Source: Planctomycetota bacterium
GTDB taxonomy: Bacteria; Planctomycetota; Phycisphaerae; Phycisphaerales; UBA1924
Direction of reading: 5' to 3'
Assembly (NCBI GenBank): GCA_018242605.1
Contig: JAFEBP010000005.1
Coordinates: 885,320 to 949,319, forward strand
Length of the DNA: 64,000 bases
Positions 9,943 to 17,566 of the stretch are shown here, in pieces. Within the stretch, counting starts at the first letter, position 1, and the number at the start of each line of letters is the position of its first letter. The notes under the pieces are model-generated. The model was not told the DNA's origin and made no database searches. It was given only the letters and a program-made list of their open reading frames with translations. The translations under genes and the position numbers were made by a program.

Positions 9943-10064
9943 AGCGGAATGATAGCAGGGTGAGCGAAGAGCGCGGAGGTTCAGGTGGCGTCCGTCGAAA
10001 AGGCCAGTTGTTGAGGAATTCACAAATCAGAAAATCCGTCCGCGAACCCGCATTTCTTCCCCCA

Positions 10065-10070
10065 TACACT
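10065..10070 (+). promoter_or_regulatory. Candidate leaderless -10 element (TACACT) of scoB
   Basis: TACACT ends 8 bases before the ATG at 10079, and no Shine-Dalgarno sequence is present. The position fits a -10 box whose transcript would begin at or next to the start codon. I see no clear -35. Confidence 0.45.
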
Positions 10071-10078
10071 GCGGCCTC

Positions 10079-10738
10079 ATGCCTCTATCCCGCGAACAAA
10101 TCACCCAGCGTGCCGCGAAGGAACTTCGGGACGGCTTCATTGTCAACCTCGGCATCGGCATGCCCACTCTGGTGGCCAACTACGTGCCCGCGGGCATGGA
10201 CGTTTGGCTGCAATCTGAAAATGGGTTGCTGGGACTGGGGCCATTCCCCAGGGATGCTGACGTCGACCCCGACCTGATCAACGCCGGCAAGCAGACTGTC
10301 ACCGCCCGCGCCGGGGCCAGCTACTTCTCGTCCGCGGACTCATTCGCGATGATCCGAGGTGGGCACGTGGACTTGTGCATCCTGGGCGCGATGCAGATTT
10401 CTCAGGAAGGCGACCTGGCGAACTGGATGGTGCCGGGAAAAATGGTTAAAGGCATGGGCGGTGCGATGGACCTGGTCGCGGGCGTGAAGCGAGTCCTGGT
10501 GACGATGGAGCACACCGCCCGCGGGGCGCCCAAGCTCGTGCGGCAGTGCACACTTCCCTTGACCGGCAAGAACTGCATCGACATGGTCATCACCGAACTG
10601 TGCGTGCTGGAGATGGACCGCGCCAAACGCCGATTCGTCTTGACGGAGCTGGCCCCGGGAGTCACCGTCGATGAGGTCAAGAGCAAGACCGAAGCAGAGA
10701 TTATTCTGAACGGTGCGCCCCGGACCATTGCCATCTGA
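10079..10738 (+). CDS. scoB: 3-oxoacid CoA-transferase, beta subunit
   Basis: The 219-residue protein is the beta subunit of a succinyl-CoA or acetate:3-oxoacid CoA-transferase, moving CoA to acetoacetate or similar acids. The catalytic glutamate is E47 in the motif SENGLLGLG. Family blocks [51 protein letters not shown] and [10 protein letters not shown] are all present. The length is standard. The partner alpha subunit is normally adjacent, but neither flank encodes it, so it must be elsewhere or absent. The start has no Shine-Dalgarno sequence. The downstream gene is an unrelated secreted protein with its own ribosome binding site. Confidence 0.95.
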   Translation: MPLSREQITQRAAKELRDGFIVNLGIGMPTLVANYVPAGMDVWLQSENGLLGLGPFPRDADVDPDLINAGKQTVTARAGASYFSSADSFAMIRGGHVDLCILGAMQISQEGDLANWMVPGKMVKGMGGAMDLVAGVKRVLVTMEHTARGAPKLVRQCTLPLTGKNCIDMVITELCVLEMDRAKRRFVLTELAPGVTVDEVKSKTEAEIILNGAPRTIAI

Positions 10739-10905
10739 TCTTGGGATTCACCTGGAAGGGTGACAAAGGCCCGAAAATCTGCTTGACCCGGACCGCTTGG
10801 CGCCAACGATCCCGTACTCGCGGGGAGTTCATGGTTTCGGCGGCATTCGCCTGTCGATAGATCTCGGTTGCGTTGTGCCGACGGTTCGAGTTCGAGGAGT
10901 ATCGC

Positions 10906-12105
10906 ATGAAACGTTCTCTGTCCGGCCTCGCGGGCCTTCTCTGTGGTCTGTGCGCCTCGGTTTCAGCCGTAGCGCAGCCGGTCCACGACACGTGCGCCAA
11001 CGCGATTGACCTTTCCGCGTTCGTGCTGCCGTTCGTGAGCGATGTGTCCGACATTTCCCAGGCCTCAGGGCCGGTGGAAGAGAGCATGTGCGCGGCCGCG
11101 GCATACTCAGTCTGGTACAAGTTTCGTCCGCTCCAGAACTACACGCTCGAAATCAGCACCTGTCCCGACGACGCGCCGGAGAACTCCGTGCCGGACACTG
11201 TCCTGGCGCTGTACGCCAGCCCGGACGGCACGTGCAATATGCTCACGCCCATCACGTGCAACGACGACGCATGCACCACGCGTTCGTATATCACGGCGCC
11301 GGTCGCGGCGAATCGCACTTACTACCTGCAGGTCGCCGAGTACGACTCCGGCCCGCCGGCTCCGGGGCAGGAAATGATCCAGTTCCGGCTCAACGTGGCG
11401 CCGCCGCCCCCGCCGGATCGCTGGATCGAGGTCGGGGACGCGGCTGACTTGCCCGGCACGGCCCAATCCGCAACCGGAATCGGTCCGCTCAACGAAATCC
11501 GCGGCCTGCTCGCCACGTTTGACGTGGACATGTACCAGATCCGCATCTGCGCCCCGGAGATCTTCAGCGCCACGACCGTGGGAGGGGCCGACTTCGATAC
11601 GCAGTTGTTCCTGTTCGATGCCTCCGGATTCGGCGTGGCCTTCAACGACGATTCGAGTGATTCGGCGCAATCCACGATCACAAACCGGTTTGTTGTGAAC
11701 CCCGGCCTCTATTACCTCGCGATCTCGTACTACGACACCGATCCGCTCGACGGCGACTTCAACCAGCTATGGAACGATCGGCCCTTCGCCGATGAGCGAG
11801 CGCCCGACGACCCCCTGGGCCGATCCCACCCGGTCACGCAATGGGATGTCGACATCGATGTTGCGGGTGCATATGTCATCCGACTCACCGGTGCTGGCTT
11901 GACAGACGGGTGTATGCAGGAGACCCAGTGTCCGGCGTGCGCGGCGGACTTCAACCAGGACGGCGGGATCGACGGCGCGGACGTCGAAGCGTTCTTTGTT
12001 TCTTGGTCTTCCGGCGATCCTTGCGGCGACGTCAGCCAGGACGGCGGCGTGGACGGTACCGATGTGGAATCGTTCTTCCTGCTGTGGGAAGCGGGCGGTT
12101 GCTGA
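10906..12105 (+). CDS. Secreted protein with C-terminal dockerin-like repeat pair
   Basis: This 399-residue secreted protein has a signal peptide (about residues 1-23, ending SAVAQP). Two beta-sandwich regions follow, with phrases found in bacterial pre-peptidase/C-terminal-type domains (VWYKFRPLQNYTLEISTCP, TYYLQVAEYDSG, FDTQLFLFDASGFGVAFNDD, YYLAISYYD). A Pro-rich linker (APPPPPD) separates them. The last 58 residues (11929-12102) hold two calcium-loop-like repeats, DFNQDGGIDGADVEAFF and DVSQDGGVDGTDVESFF, each followed by a Trp and ending near Cys. This is the tail seen on many secreted proteins of this bacterial group. No catalytic motif is visible. A ribosome binding site (GAGGAG) lies before the ATG. 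Confidence 0.8.
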   Translation: MKRSLSGLAGLLCGLCASVSAVAQPVHDTCANAIDLSAFVLPFVSDVSDISQASGPVEESMCAAAAYSVWYKFRPLQNYTLEISTCPDDAPENSVPDTVLALYASPDGTCNMLTPITCNDDACTTRSYITAPVAANRTYYLQVAEYDSGPPAPGQEMIQFRLNVAPPPPPDRWIEVGDAADLPGTAQSATGIGPLNEIRGLLATFDVDMYQIRICAPEIFSATTVGGADFDTQLFLFDASGFGVAFNDDSSDSAQSTITNRFVVNPGLYYLAISYYDTDPLDGDFNQLWNDRPFADERAPDDPLGRSHPVTQWDVDIDVAGAYVIRLTGAGLTDGCMQETQCPACAADFNQDGGIDGADVEAFFVSWSSGDPCGDVSQDGGVDGTDVESFFLLWEAGGC

Positions 12106-12173
12106 GAGCCGGCCGCGAACTCGCCGGCCGCGGCCGAATCCCAACGCCCTCGGGCGGCGAATGATGTAGTCTT

Positions 12174-12815
12174 GTGAGCCAACCCTCCACCACGTCTACA
12201 ACCAATCCCCCTCCACGCACCTTTGTCGTCGGGATTTCCGGAGCTTCGGGGGCGGTGTATTCGCTCAGGCTGCTCGAACTCCTGATGCTGCAAGGGCACG
12301 AAGTGCATCTGGTCGTGAGCGAGTACGGTCGCCGCTTGTTGTTCGAAGAGGCGGGCGTGAAACACATCACGCTGAACGACCTGCTTCCGCTCATCTCTGG
12401 GGAGTGTCCCGGTCGGCTGATCTGTCACCCGGACAAGGACGTCGGCGCCGTGATCGCCTCGGGCAGTTTCCTGCACGACGGCATGGCCGTGTTGCCCTGC
12501 TCATCGGCGTCGCTGGGGCAGATGGCCAACGGGAGCGGGAGCAACCTGCTCTGCCGCGCGGCGATGGTGACGCTCAAAGAACGTCGGCCGCTGATCATCT
12601 GCCACCGTGAGATGCCGCTGAGCTTGATCGATATCGAGAACATGCGCCGCCTCTCCCTGGCGGGGGCCACTCTTTGCTCACCAAATCCCGGGTTCTACTT
12701 GAACCCCACGTCTATCGCTGACATCGTGGATTTCGTCGTCGGAAAGGTGCTGGACCTTCTGAACGTGGGCCACAACCTCAAGACCCGCTGGGCCCAGCCG
12801 GCTGGCGGGGATTAA
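12174..12815 (+). CDS. ubiX: Flavin prenyltransferase UbiX
   Basis: UbiX attaches a dimethylallyl group to FMN, making the prenylated flavin cofactor used by UbiD-type decarboxylases in ubiquinone/menaquinone and aromatic-acid pathways. The FMN-binding motif GISGASGA is at residues 20-27. Other family blocks are VHLVVSEYGRRLL, VIASGSFLHDGMAVLPCSS, GSNLLCRAAMV and RPLIICHREMPLS. At 213 residues it has a short N-terminal extension (Ser/Thr-rich) relative to typical 190-residue enzymes. The start is GTG at 12174; no closer start fits the fold. No ubiD gene is in the window. Its last 4 bases overlap the end of convergent surE. Confidence 0.95.
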   Translation: MSQPSTTSTTNPPPRTFVVGISGASGAVYSLRLLELLMLQGHEVHLVVSEYGRRLLFEEAGVKHITLNDLLPLISGECPGRLICHPDKDVGAVIASGSFLHDGMAVLPCSSASLGQMANGSGSNLLCRAAMVTLKERRPLIICHREMPLSLIDIENMRRLSLAGATLCSPNPGFYLNPTSIADIVDFVVGKVLDLLNVGHNLKTRWAQPAGGD

Positions 12816-13675
12816 CTCGCGGACCTGCCCCGCCACTGCTCCAACGACTCGTGGCGGGTTAGATCGTACTTCAGCGGCGTCACGGTGATCCGGCCCGCCA
12901 TCAGGTGCTGAACGTCGCTTCCCTGATCTGTGATGTGGAAATCCAGCCCGTATCCCGCGGCCCAGTAATACGCGGCTCCGGATGGGCTCGTGCGCCGTTC
13001 ATACTTGTCGACCAATCCGTGCACATTCATCGGGCAGACGTGAACATCCGGCATCGGCGAGTCGACGGTGAGCGAGGGGTCTTCCACCACCGGGATATTG
13101 ATCGAGAGGCACTCGTGAGGTTTGGGTGGACCGGATCGCAGCAATCGCTCGATCGTCCGCCTTGCCCAGGTGGCGGCAACGTCGAATCGGGGCGAGCCCC
13201 GTCCCAGTGTCATGCTCACCGCGATGGCGGGAACGCCGAGGAACGCGGCTTCAAGCGCCGCGGCGACGGTGCCGGAATAGATCACGTTAATGCCGCAGTT
13301 GGCCCCGGCGTTCATTCCGGAGATCACGAGTTCCGGGCGCGAACCGGCGCCGAACTTTTCGGGCCATATATTCGAGATGGCGAGTTTGACGCAGTCGGCC
13401 GGTCGGCCATCGACGCCGACCCCGCTCATCTGCTCGGTCACCCGTTCATCCTTGACCATGAGCGGGGTGTGGAAGGTGACACCGTGACTCGTGGCCGATT
13501 GGACGGTGAGCGGCGCGACCGGGAAGACGATGCTCCGTGGGGAACGGGAGACCGCGCCGGCGGTGGAATCGAGCAGAGGGCCGCCGAATACGCCACGGGC
13601 GTCAACAAGCGCCTCGTGCATGGCGATGATGCCCGGGGCTCGGATTCCGTCGTCGTTGGTAAGTAGGATTCGCAT
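12812..13675 (-). CDS. surE: 5'/3'-nucleotidase SurE
   Basis: SurE hydrolyses nucleoside 5'- and 3'-monophosphates in a metal-dependent manner and is linked to stationary-phase survival. The N-terminus MRILLTNDDG carries the metal-binding D8 and D9. The second metal site is clear in ELVISGMNAGANCGINVIYSGTVAAALEAA, read as two overlapping stretches near residues 114-145. The region after helix 1 differs from E. coli SurE: about 24 extra residues (GVFGGPLLDSTAGAV onwards) precede VAPLTVQSATSHGVTFHTPL, where the canonical APDxxxSG loop would be. The serine appears conserved. The rest, including VDGRPADCVKLA, is standard. The 287-residue length is slightly long. Confidence 0.93.
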   Translation of the reverse strand: MRILLTNDDGIRAPGIIAMHEALVDARGVFGGPLLDSTAGAVSRSPRSIVFPVAPLTVQSATSHGVTFHTPLMVKDERVTEQMSGVGVDGRPADCVKLAISNIWPEKFGAGSRPELVISGMNAGANCGINVIYSGTVAAALEAAFLGVPAIAVSMTLGRGSPRFDVAATWARRTIERLLRSGPPKPHECLSINIPVVEDPSLTVDSPMPDVHVCPMNVHGLVDKYERRTSPSGAAYYWAAGYGLDFHITDQGSDVQHLMAGRITVTPLKYDLTRHESLEQWRGRSAS

Positions 13676-13743
13676 GGGTGTGGGTCACAAACGGATATGG
13701 ACCACCAACCGTATCCGCGAAGCGGACGGGAATCGCGCGCAAG

Positions 13744-13776
13744 AAAAAACCGGGGCGAACACATTCGCCCCGGTTT
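13744..13776 (-). terminator. Rho-independent terminator of the PEP-CTERM-like gene
   Basis: A perfect 13-base-pair stem (13747-13759 with 13764-13776, AAACCGGGGCGAA) closes a 4-base loop. On the minus strand it is followed by a T-run (complement of the A-run 13744-13749). It lies 20 bases after the stop of the gene at 13796. Confidence 0.9.
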
Positions 13777-13795
13777 GATCGCAGTTGCAGTTGAA

Positions 13796-14479
13796 TCACG
13801 CCCGACGGCGGCGGGTCGCCGCGGCCGCGAGGCCGACTCCCAGGACGCCCAAGGCCCCCGGGGCCGGCGTGGCGGGGAAGTCGGTAGCCTCCAGGGTAAA
13901 GCCATAGCGGCCGGTGCGGCCGGAGCCCTGCCATCCTTCGAGCGGGTTGATGCCGCCGGGCCCGTCGGGGCCCGAGATTTCAGTATCGCTCGCAAAGTTA
14001 AAGATCGCTCCCGTGCGGCTGACAGGGAAGCGCCCGGCGGTGGTAACCGCGAGCACGTAATCACCAGGGTACTGCACGATGACCTGGGTGCCGTCTGTGG
14101 ACATGTTCCGCAGCTTGGGCATGTTGGACATATTGCTCTCGTTGTCGTTGCCGAGCAATCCGTAGCCCTCACCGTTAAGCGTCACATTGAACAGGTACAA
14201 CACCGGATCGAAGTCGGCGAATGCCGGCCGAATGACAAAGTTTGCCGGGTTGGTGATGCGGATGAAATACAGATCCTCGTAATCCGGGGCGTCGAACGCA
14301 TTGGAGAGCGCCCCAGAGATGCTCAGGAGGCCTTCCGCTCCGACCGGACGGGTCGGAATCTGGGCGTTACGGATCGAGGAGCCCGCGTCGCCGCTTTCAA
14401 GCCAGTCGGGACCCGCGATGGCCACGCCCGCGCAGCCGATGAGCGCGCACAAAACCACCCCAAAAGTGTTCGTCTTCAT
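13796..14479 (-). CDS. Secreted protein with PEP-CTERM-like sorting tail
   Basis: The 227-residue product has an N-terminal signal peptide (about 1-23, ending GVAIAGP). A beta-rich body follows (DYEDLYFIRITNPANFVIRP, LYLFNVTLNGEGYGLLGND, IVQYPGDYVLAVTTAGRFP). The C-terminal tail is PAPGALGVLGVGLAAAATRRRRA, given here as its parts PAPGALGVLG, a short hydrophobic run and RRRR. This layout (Pro-rich triplet, hydrophobic helix, Arg cluster) matches PEP-CTERM-type sorting signals, which are usually processed by an exosortase. No exosortase is in the window. The function of the body is unknown. The ATG at 14479 has GGAGA upstream. A strong terminator follows the stop. Confidence 0.82.
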   Translation of the reverse strand: MKTNTFGVVLCALIGCAGVAIAGPDWLESGDAGSSIRNAQIPTRPVGAEGLLSISGALSNAFDAPDYEDLYFIRITNPANFVIRPAFADFDPVLYLFNVTLNGEGYGLLGNDNESNMSNMPKLRNMSTDGTQVIVQYPGDYVLAVTTAGRFPVSRTGAIFNFASDTEISGPDGPGGINPLEGWQGSGRTGRYGFTLEATDFPATPAPGALGVLGVGLAAAATRRRRA

Positions 14480-14591
14480 GTCTTGTCTCCATGCCTGCGT
14501 TGCGGGAACGGAACCCACGAAACGCACAATCTCCACCTACATGCACCCCGCATCGCAAGGCACTTCCATAATGTACCACACAATCAGGCGT

Positions 14592-14622
14592 TTGCCTAGT
14601 GCGTTTTCGGGGCCACTACAAT
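14592..14622 (+). promoter_or_regulatory. Candidate sigma-70-type promoter of the FHA-PP2C gene
   Basis: TTGCCT (14592-14597) and TACAAT (14617-14622) are spaced by 19 bases, and the ATG follows at 14685. A second candidate is TATTTT (14675-14680), four bases before the ATG, which would give a leaderless message. Neither can be preferred from sequence alone. Confidence 0.35.
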
Positions 14623-14684
14623 AAATCTTCCGCATCGGAACGGATTTTGTACGGCTTTGCCCAAATTGCCAGCCTATTTTCACA

Positions 14685-16349
14685 ATGAACCCGACTTCCA
14701 CCATCAACATTCCCGGCGGCGCGGCCATCGTTCTGCGGTTATTGCCCATCGGCGAACCGGGCGCCGCATCGCACGAAGTTCCGTCTGTGCGGCCGACACT
14801 GATCGGACGCCAGTCGCACTGCGACATTCAACTCGCAGACCAGAGTGTTTCACGCGAGCACTGCCTGATCGAATGCCGCCGCGGCAAGTGGTTCGTCACC
14901 GACCGCAACAGCCGGGTCGGCACGCTGGTGAACGGCGCGCGTCTGACACCGGGGCAAAGCACGACACTGGACCACAATGACGTCTTGGGTGTCGCTCGCT
15001 TCTCTTTCCGGGTGCAGATCGGCGAGGGACTTGCCGGCGCACCGATGCCCACGACGGGCGTAACGCAGCGGATGGCGGAGTCCGAGGGGCGGGTCCACAC
15101 GGTCAAAGCCGAACAGTTGCTCAGCCGTGCCGAGAGGCAGTTGGGCCTGGTCATGAACCTAGCCGCGGCGCTGCACGGCGCCGCGGACGAACGCGCGATG
15201 GCCTTGTTCGTCTGCAAGGCGGTGGCCGAGGGGACCGGATTCCGGCGCGCTGCGTTCCTGCGCCCGGTGGGCGGGTTGGACGCGGTGAACTTCCTCGCTG
15301 CGGTGGACGGGGAACGCGAATCGACGACGGGCTTCCCGGTGAGCCGATCGCTCGTTCGTGCGGCGGCCCAGGGAGAGGTAGCCACTCTCACGGCGGACCC
15401 GATCTTGAGGCAGGCCGTGAGCATCATAGACGCGGGCGTGCGGACAGCGGTCTGCGCACCGGTGATGATGGGGGGCAATGCGGACTCGTTCATTTACGCC
15501 GACAACGGCGATCGCGAAGCTACCTCGCAGGGCGACGCCGCGGGGTTCATCGCGGCGGTGGCGCACTTCGCCTCCCTTGCGATGGCGGAACAGGCGCGCA
15601 AGCACCTGGACGAACGCAATCAGCGTCTCGCGGCGGACCTGACCGCGGCCCGCCAGGCGCAGGAGCGTCTGATGCCGGCGTCCCAGGGAGCCGTTGGACC
15701 GCACTCGTTCGCCTTCAAGAACGTTCCCGGCCGTCTGGTCGCCGGAGACTTGGCCGACATCATTGATCTCGGCAACGGCCGGGTGGCGGCTTGCCTGGGA
15801 GATGTGTCGGGAAAGGGCGTCGGCGCCGCGATGCTGATGGCGGCCGCCCAGACTCAGTTGCGGGCCGCGTTACGGACAGAACAGGACCTGGGCGCAGCGG
15901 TGAGAACACTGAACCGGGAGGTGCTTTCCCGGATGACCGCGGCGGGCGAGTTCATCTCGCTCTGGGTGGGGGTCATCGACGCGGCGGCGGCCACGCTCTC
16001 ATACATCGACGCGGGGCACGGCTACTGGTTGCTACGGTGCGGCGCCGAGACCCGCCAGGGCCCGCAACCGCAGTATGTACCCCTGGGGATCGAGGACTCG
16101 GAGGCGTATGAGGCGGTCACTATCAAGCTCCAGCCGGGCGACCGGATTGTGATCATGAGCGACGGCGTCGCGGAGCAGACGAATCCGGCCGGTGAGCAGT
16201 TCGGCGTTGACCGCGCACTAGCGGTGGTCACGGCGGCGGCATCGGAGCGTGACGACGTAGCAAACCTATTGCGTTCCCTGGGCTCGTTCGCGGACACCGA
16301 GGCATGGGGCGATGACGTCACGGTGCTTTCGATCGGCACCGGCGGCTGA
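14685..16349 (+). CDS. FHA-GAF-PP2C (RsbU/SpoIIE-type) serine phosphatase
   Basis: This 554-residue signalling protein has three domains. An FHA domain (about 20-110) has the phosphothreonine-binding set G41-R42, S56-R57-x-H59 and N83-G84. A GAF-type sensor domain follows (about 140-310, with QLGLVMNLAAALHGAADERA and VRTAVCAPVMMGG). A linker coiled helix (HLDERNQRLAADLTAARQAQ) leads to a SpoIIE/RsbU-type PP2C phosphatase domain (about 345-552). Phosphatase metal motifs are visible: AGDLADIIDLGNG, CLGDVSGKGVGAAMLMA, VIMSDGVAEQ and WGDDVTVL. Such enzymes usually control anti-sigma-factor antagonists, but no STAS or kinase partner is nearby. The FHA domain suggests input from a Ser/Thr kinase. 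It is the only evident regulator in the window. Confidence 0.93.
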   Translation: MNPTSTINIPGGAAIVLRLLPIGEPGAASHEVPSVRPTLIGRQSHCDIQLADQSVSREHCLIECRRGKWFVTDRNSRVGTLVNGARLTPGQSTTLDHNDVLGVARFSFRVQIGEGLAGAPMPTTGVTQRMAESEGRVHTVKAEQLLSRAERQLGLVMNLAAALHGAADERAMALFVCKAVAEGTGFRRAAFLRPVGGLDAVNFLAAVDGERESTTGFPVSRSLVRAAAQGEVATLTADPILRQAVSIIDAGVRTAVCAPVMMGGNADSFIYADNGDREATSQGDAAGFIAAVAHFASLAMAEQARKHLDERNQRLAADLTAARQAQERLMPASQGAVGPHSFAFKNVPGRLVAGDLADIIDLGNGRVAACLGDVSGKGVGAAMLMAAAQTQLRAALRTEQDLGAAVRTLNREVLSRMTAAGEFISLWVGVIDAAAATLSYIDAGHGYWLLRCGAETRQGPQPQYVPLGIEDSEAYEAVTIKLQPGDRIVIMSDGVAEQTNPAGEQFGVDRALAVVTAAASERDDVANLLRSLGSFADTEAWGDDVTVLSIGTGG

Positions 16350-16363
16350 TCGATCACGAGCCC

Positions 16364-16401
16364 CAAAAATGAAATCGCCGCGTCGTCCTAGACGCGGCGA
16401 T
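16364..16401 (-). terminator. Rho-independent terminator of the DUF1579-like gene
   Basis: The stem ATCGCCGCGTC (16374-16384) pairs with 16391-16401 around a 6-base loop. On the minus strand it is followed by TTCATTTTT. It lies between convergent genes and serves the minus-strand gene ending at 16432; on the plus strand no T-run follows. Confidence 0.75.
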
Positions 16402-16431
16402 GAGCTTACTTCCGGGGGAAGCGGACGGCGT

Positions 16432-17292
16432 TCAGTCCTGCTTCGTGACGGTGGTCAACTGCTTGGTGACCGGCGTGCTGGGGAGTTTGCCGGCGCTGTG
16501 GGTGCTGCTCAACTGGGTGTGGCTCTTGGAGTCAACAGGGGTCATGTCGAGCGGGCCGCCGGGGCCCGTGCGGGTGTAGGTGATCTCCGCAGTCTTGGTC
16601 TCGGTGCCATTGCTGGAGACGAGGTACATGGTGAAGGTCATCGTGTCCTTGCCCTGGAAGGTGTTGGTGGCCTTGAGGGTCTTCTTCTCACCGTTGGTGG
16701 GATCGGTGTAGTTGCCGGTCCAGGTGAAGGTGTTGTTGTCACGAGTGCCGGTGAAGAACGTGATCGCGGTGGTCTGGCTGTCGACCCACACGCTTTCATA
16801 GCGCTTCTCGCCGTTGTTGTAGCCGTAGAAACCAACGCCCTTGAAGGGATTGTTGTTGAACTGCGAATCAAACGCGGTCGAGACAAAGCGGCCGCCGAAA
16901 GAAGGAGCGAAACGGGCCGTTCCGGTGCTCTTAACGGCCTGACCGTTCTGCCCGCCGTAGCACGTAGCGTTGGCGGTCCAATCGCCGGTGAACAGGTTGG
17001 TCAGTTCGATCTGCTCATGGCCGGGAAGGTTCGCCGCGGCCGCGGGATCGAGCTTTGTAGTGCCGGTGGTCTTGGTGACGCCGGTCGTCGTGCCGGGCTG
17101 ACGAGTCGTCTTGCCCGTCGTGTTGGTCGTGGTCGTTGTGTTCTGCTTACCCGTCGAGGTGGTCGTGTTCTGCTTTGCGGTCGTCGCGGGCTGCTTGCCC
17201 GTGGTGGTTGTAGTCTGGTGCGTGCTCTGCTGCGCGAAGGCCGCGCCCGTCAGACCTGCGGCGACAAGAACGGCGGCGATGCGGGTATTCAT
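16432..17292 (-). CDS. Secreted DUF1579-like protein with Thr-rich linker
   Basis: The 286-residue protein has a signal peptide (1-20, ending AAFAQ). A Thr/Lys/Gln-rich low-complexity linker covers about residues 22-80, built from repeats such as TTTTTGKQPATTAKQ and NTTTTTNTTGKTTRQP. The folded part (about 85-265) resembles the DUF1579 beta-barrel: HEQIELTNLFTGDWTANATCY, FAPSFGGRFVSTAFDS, FYGYNNGEKRYESVWVDSQ and TWTGNYTDPTNGEKKTL. DUF1579 proteins have no settled function. The linker is likely a flexible tether or glycosylation target (inference). An AAGGAAAAG ribosome binding site precedes the ATG. A terminator hairpin follows the stop. Confidence 0.82.
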   Translation of the reverse strand: MNTRIAAVLVAAGLTGAAFAQQSTHQTTTTTGKQPATTAKQNTTTSTGKQNTTTTTNTTGKTTRQPGTTTGVTKTTGTTKLDPAAAANLPGHEQIELTNLFTGDWTANATCYGGQNGQAVKSTGTARFAPSFGGRFVSTAFDSQFNNNPFKGVGFYGYNNGEKRYESVWVDSQTTAITFFTGTRDNNTFTWTGNYTDPTNGEKKTLKATNTFQGKDTMTFTMYLVSSNGTETKTAEITYTRTGPGGPLDMTPVDSKSHTQLSSTHSAGKLPSTPVTKQLTTVTKQD

Positions 17293-17566
17293 GCTTCTTT
17301 TCCTTGTTCCAAATGTTCAACGCCGCGATGTAGAGAGATGGCCCCGACGCCGCACATGCAGCGCCGCCGACCCGCGGCGTGCAAGTCTCATCGAATGAGA
17401 TTACCGGGTAGGTTGAATTCGGGGGCCCGTAATCGGGCCTGAACACCCCCTCCCGAACGCACAGCCCCACTCCCCTTCCCCTGATCGGATCAGCGGGGCA
17501 AGTCATTTGCCAAACTCAATCGCCGCTTCTCAGAGAATACGGGAACCACTCGCTCCCCTTCATCGG

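Noticed and set aside
17424..17439. GGCCCG/CGGGCC hairpin downstream of ribB
   Set aside because: Only six base pairs with no T-run; not strong enough to call a terminator.
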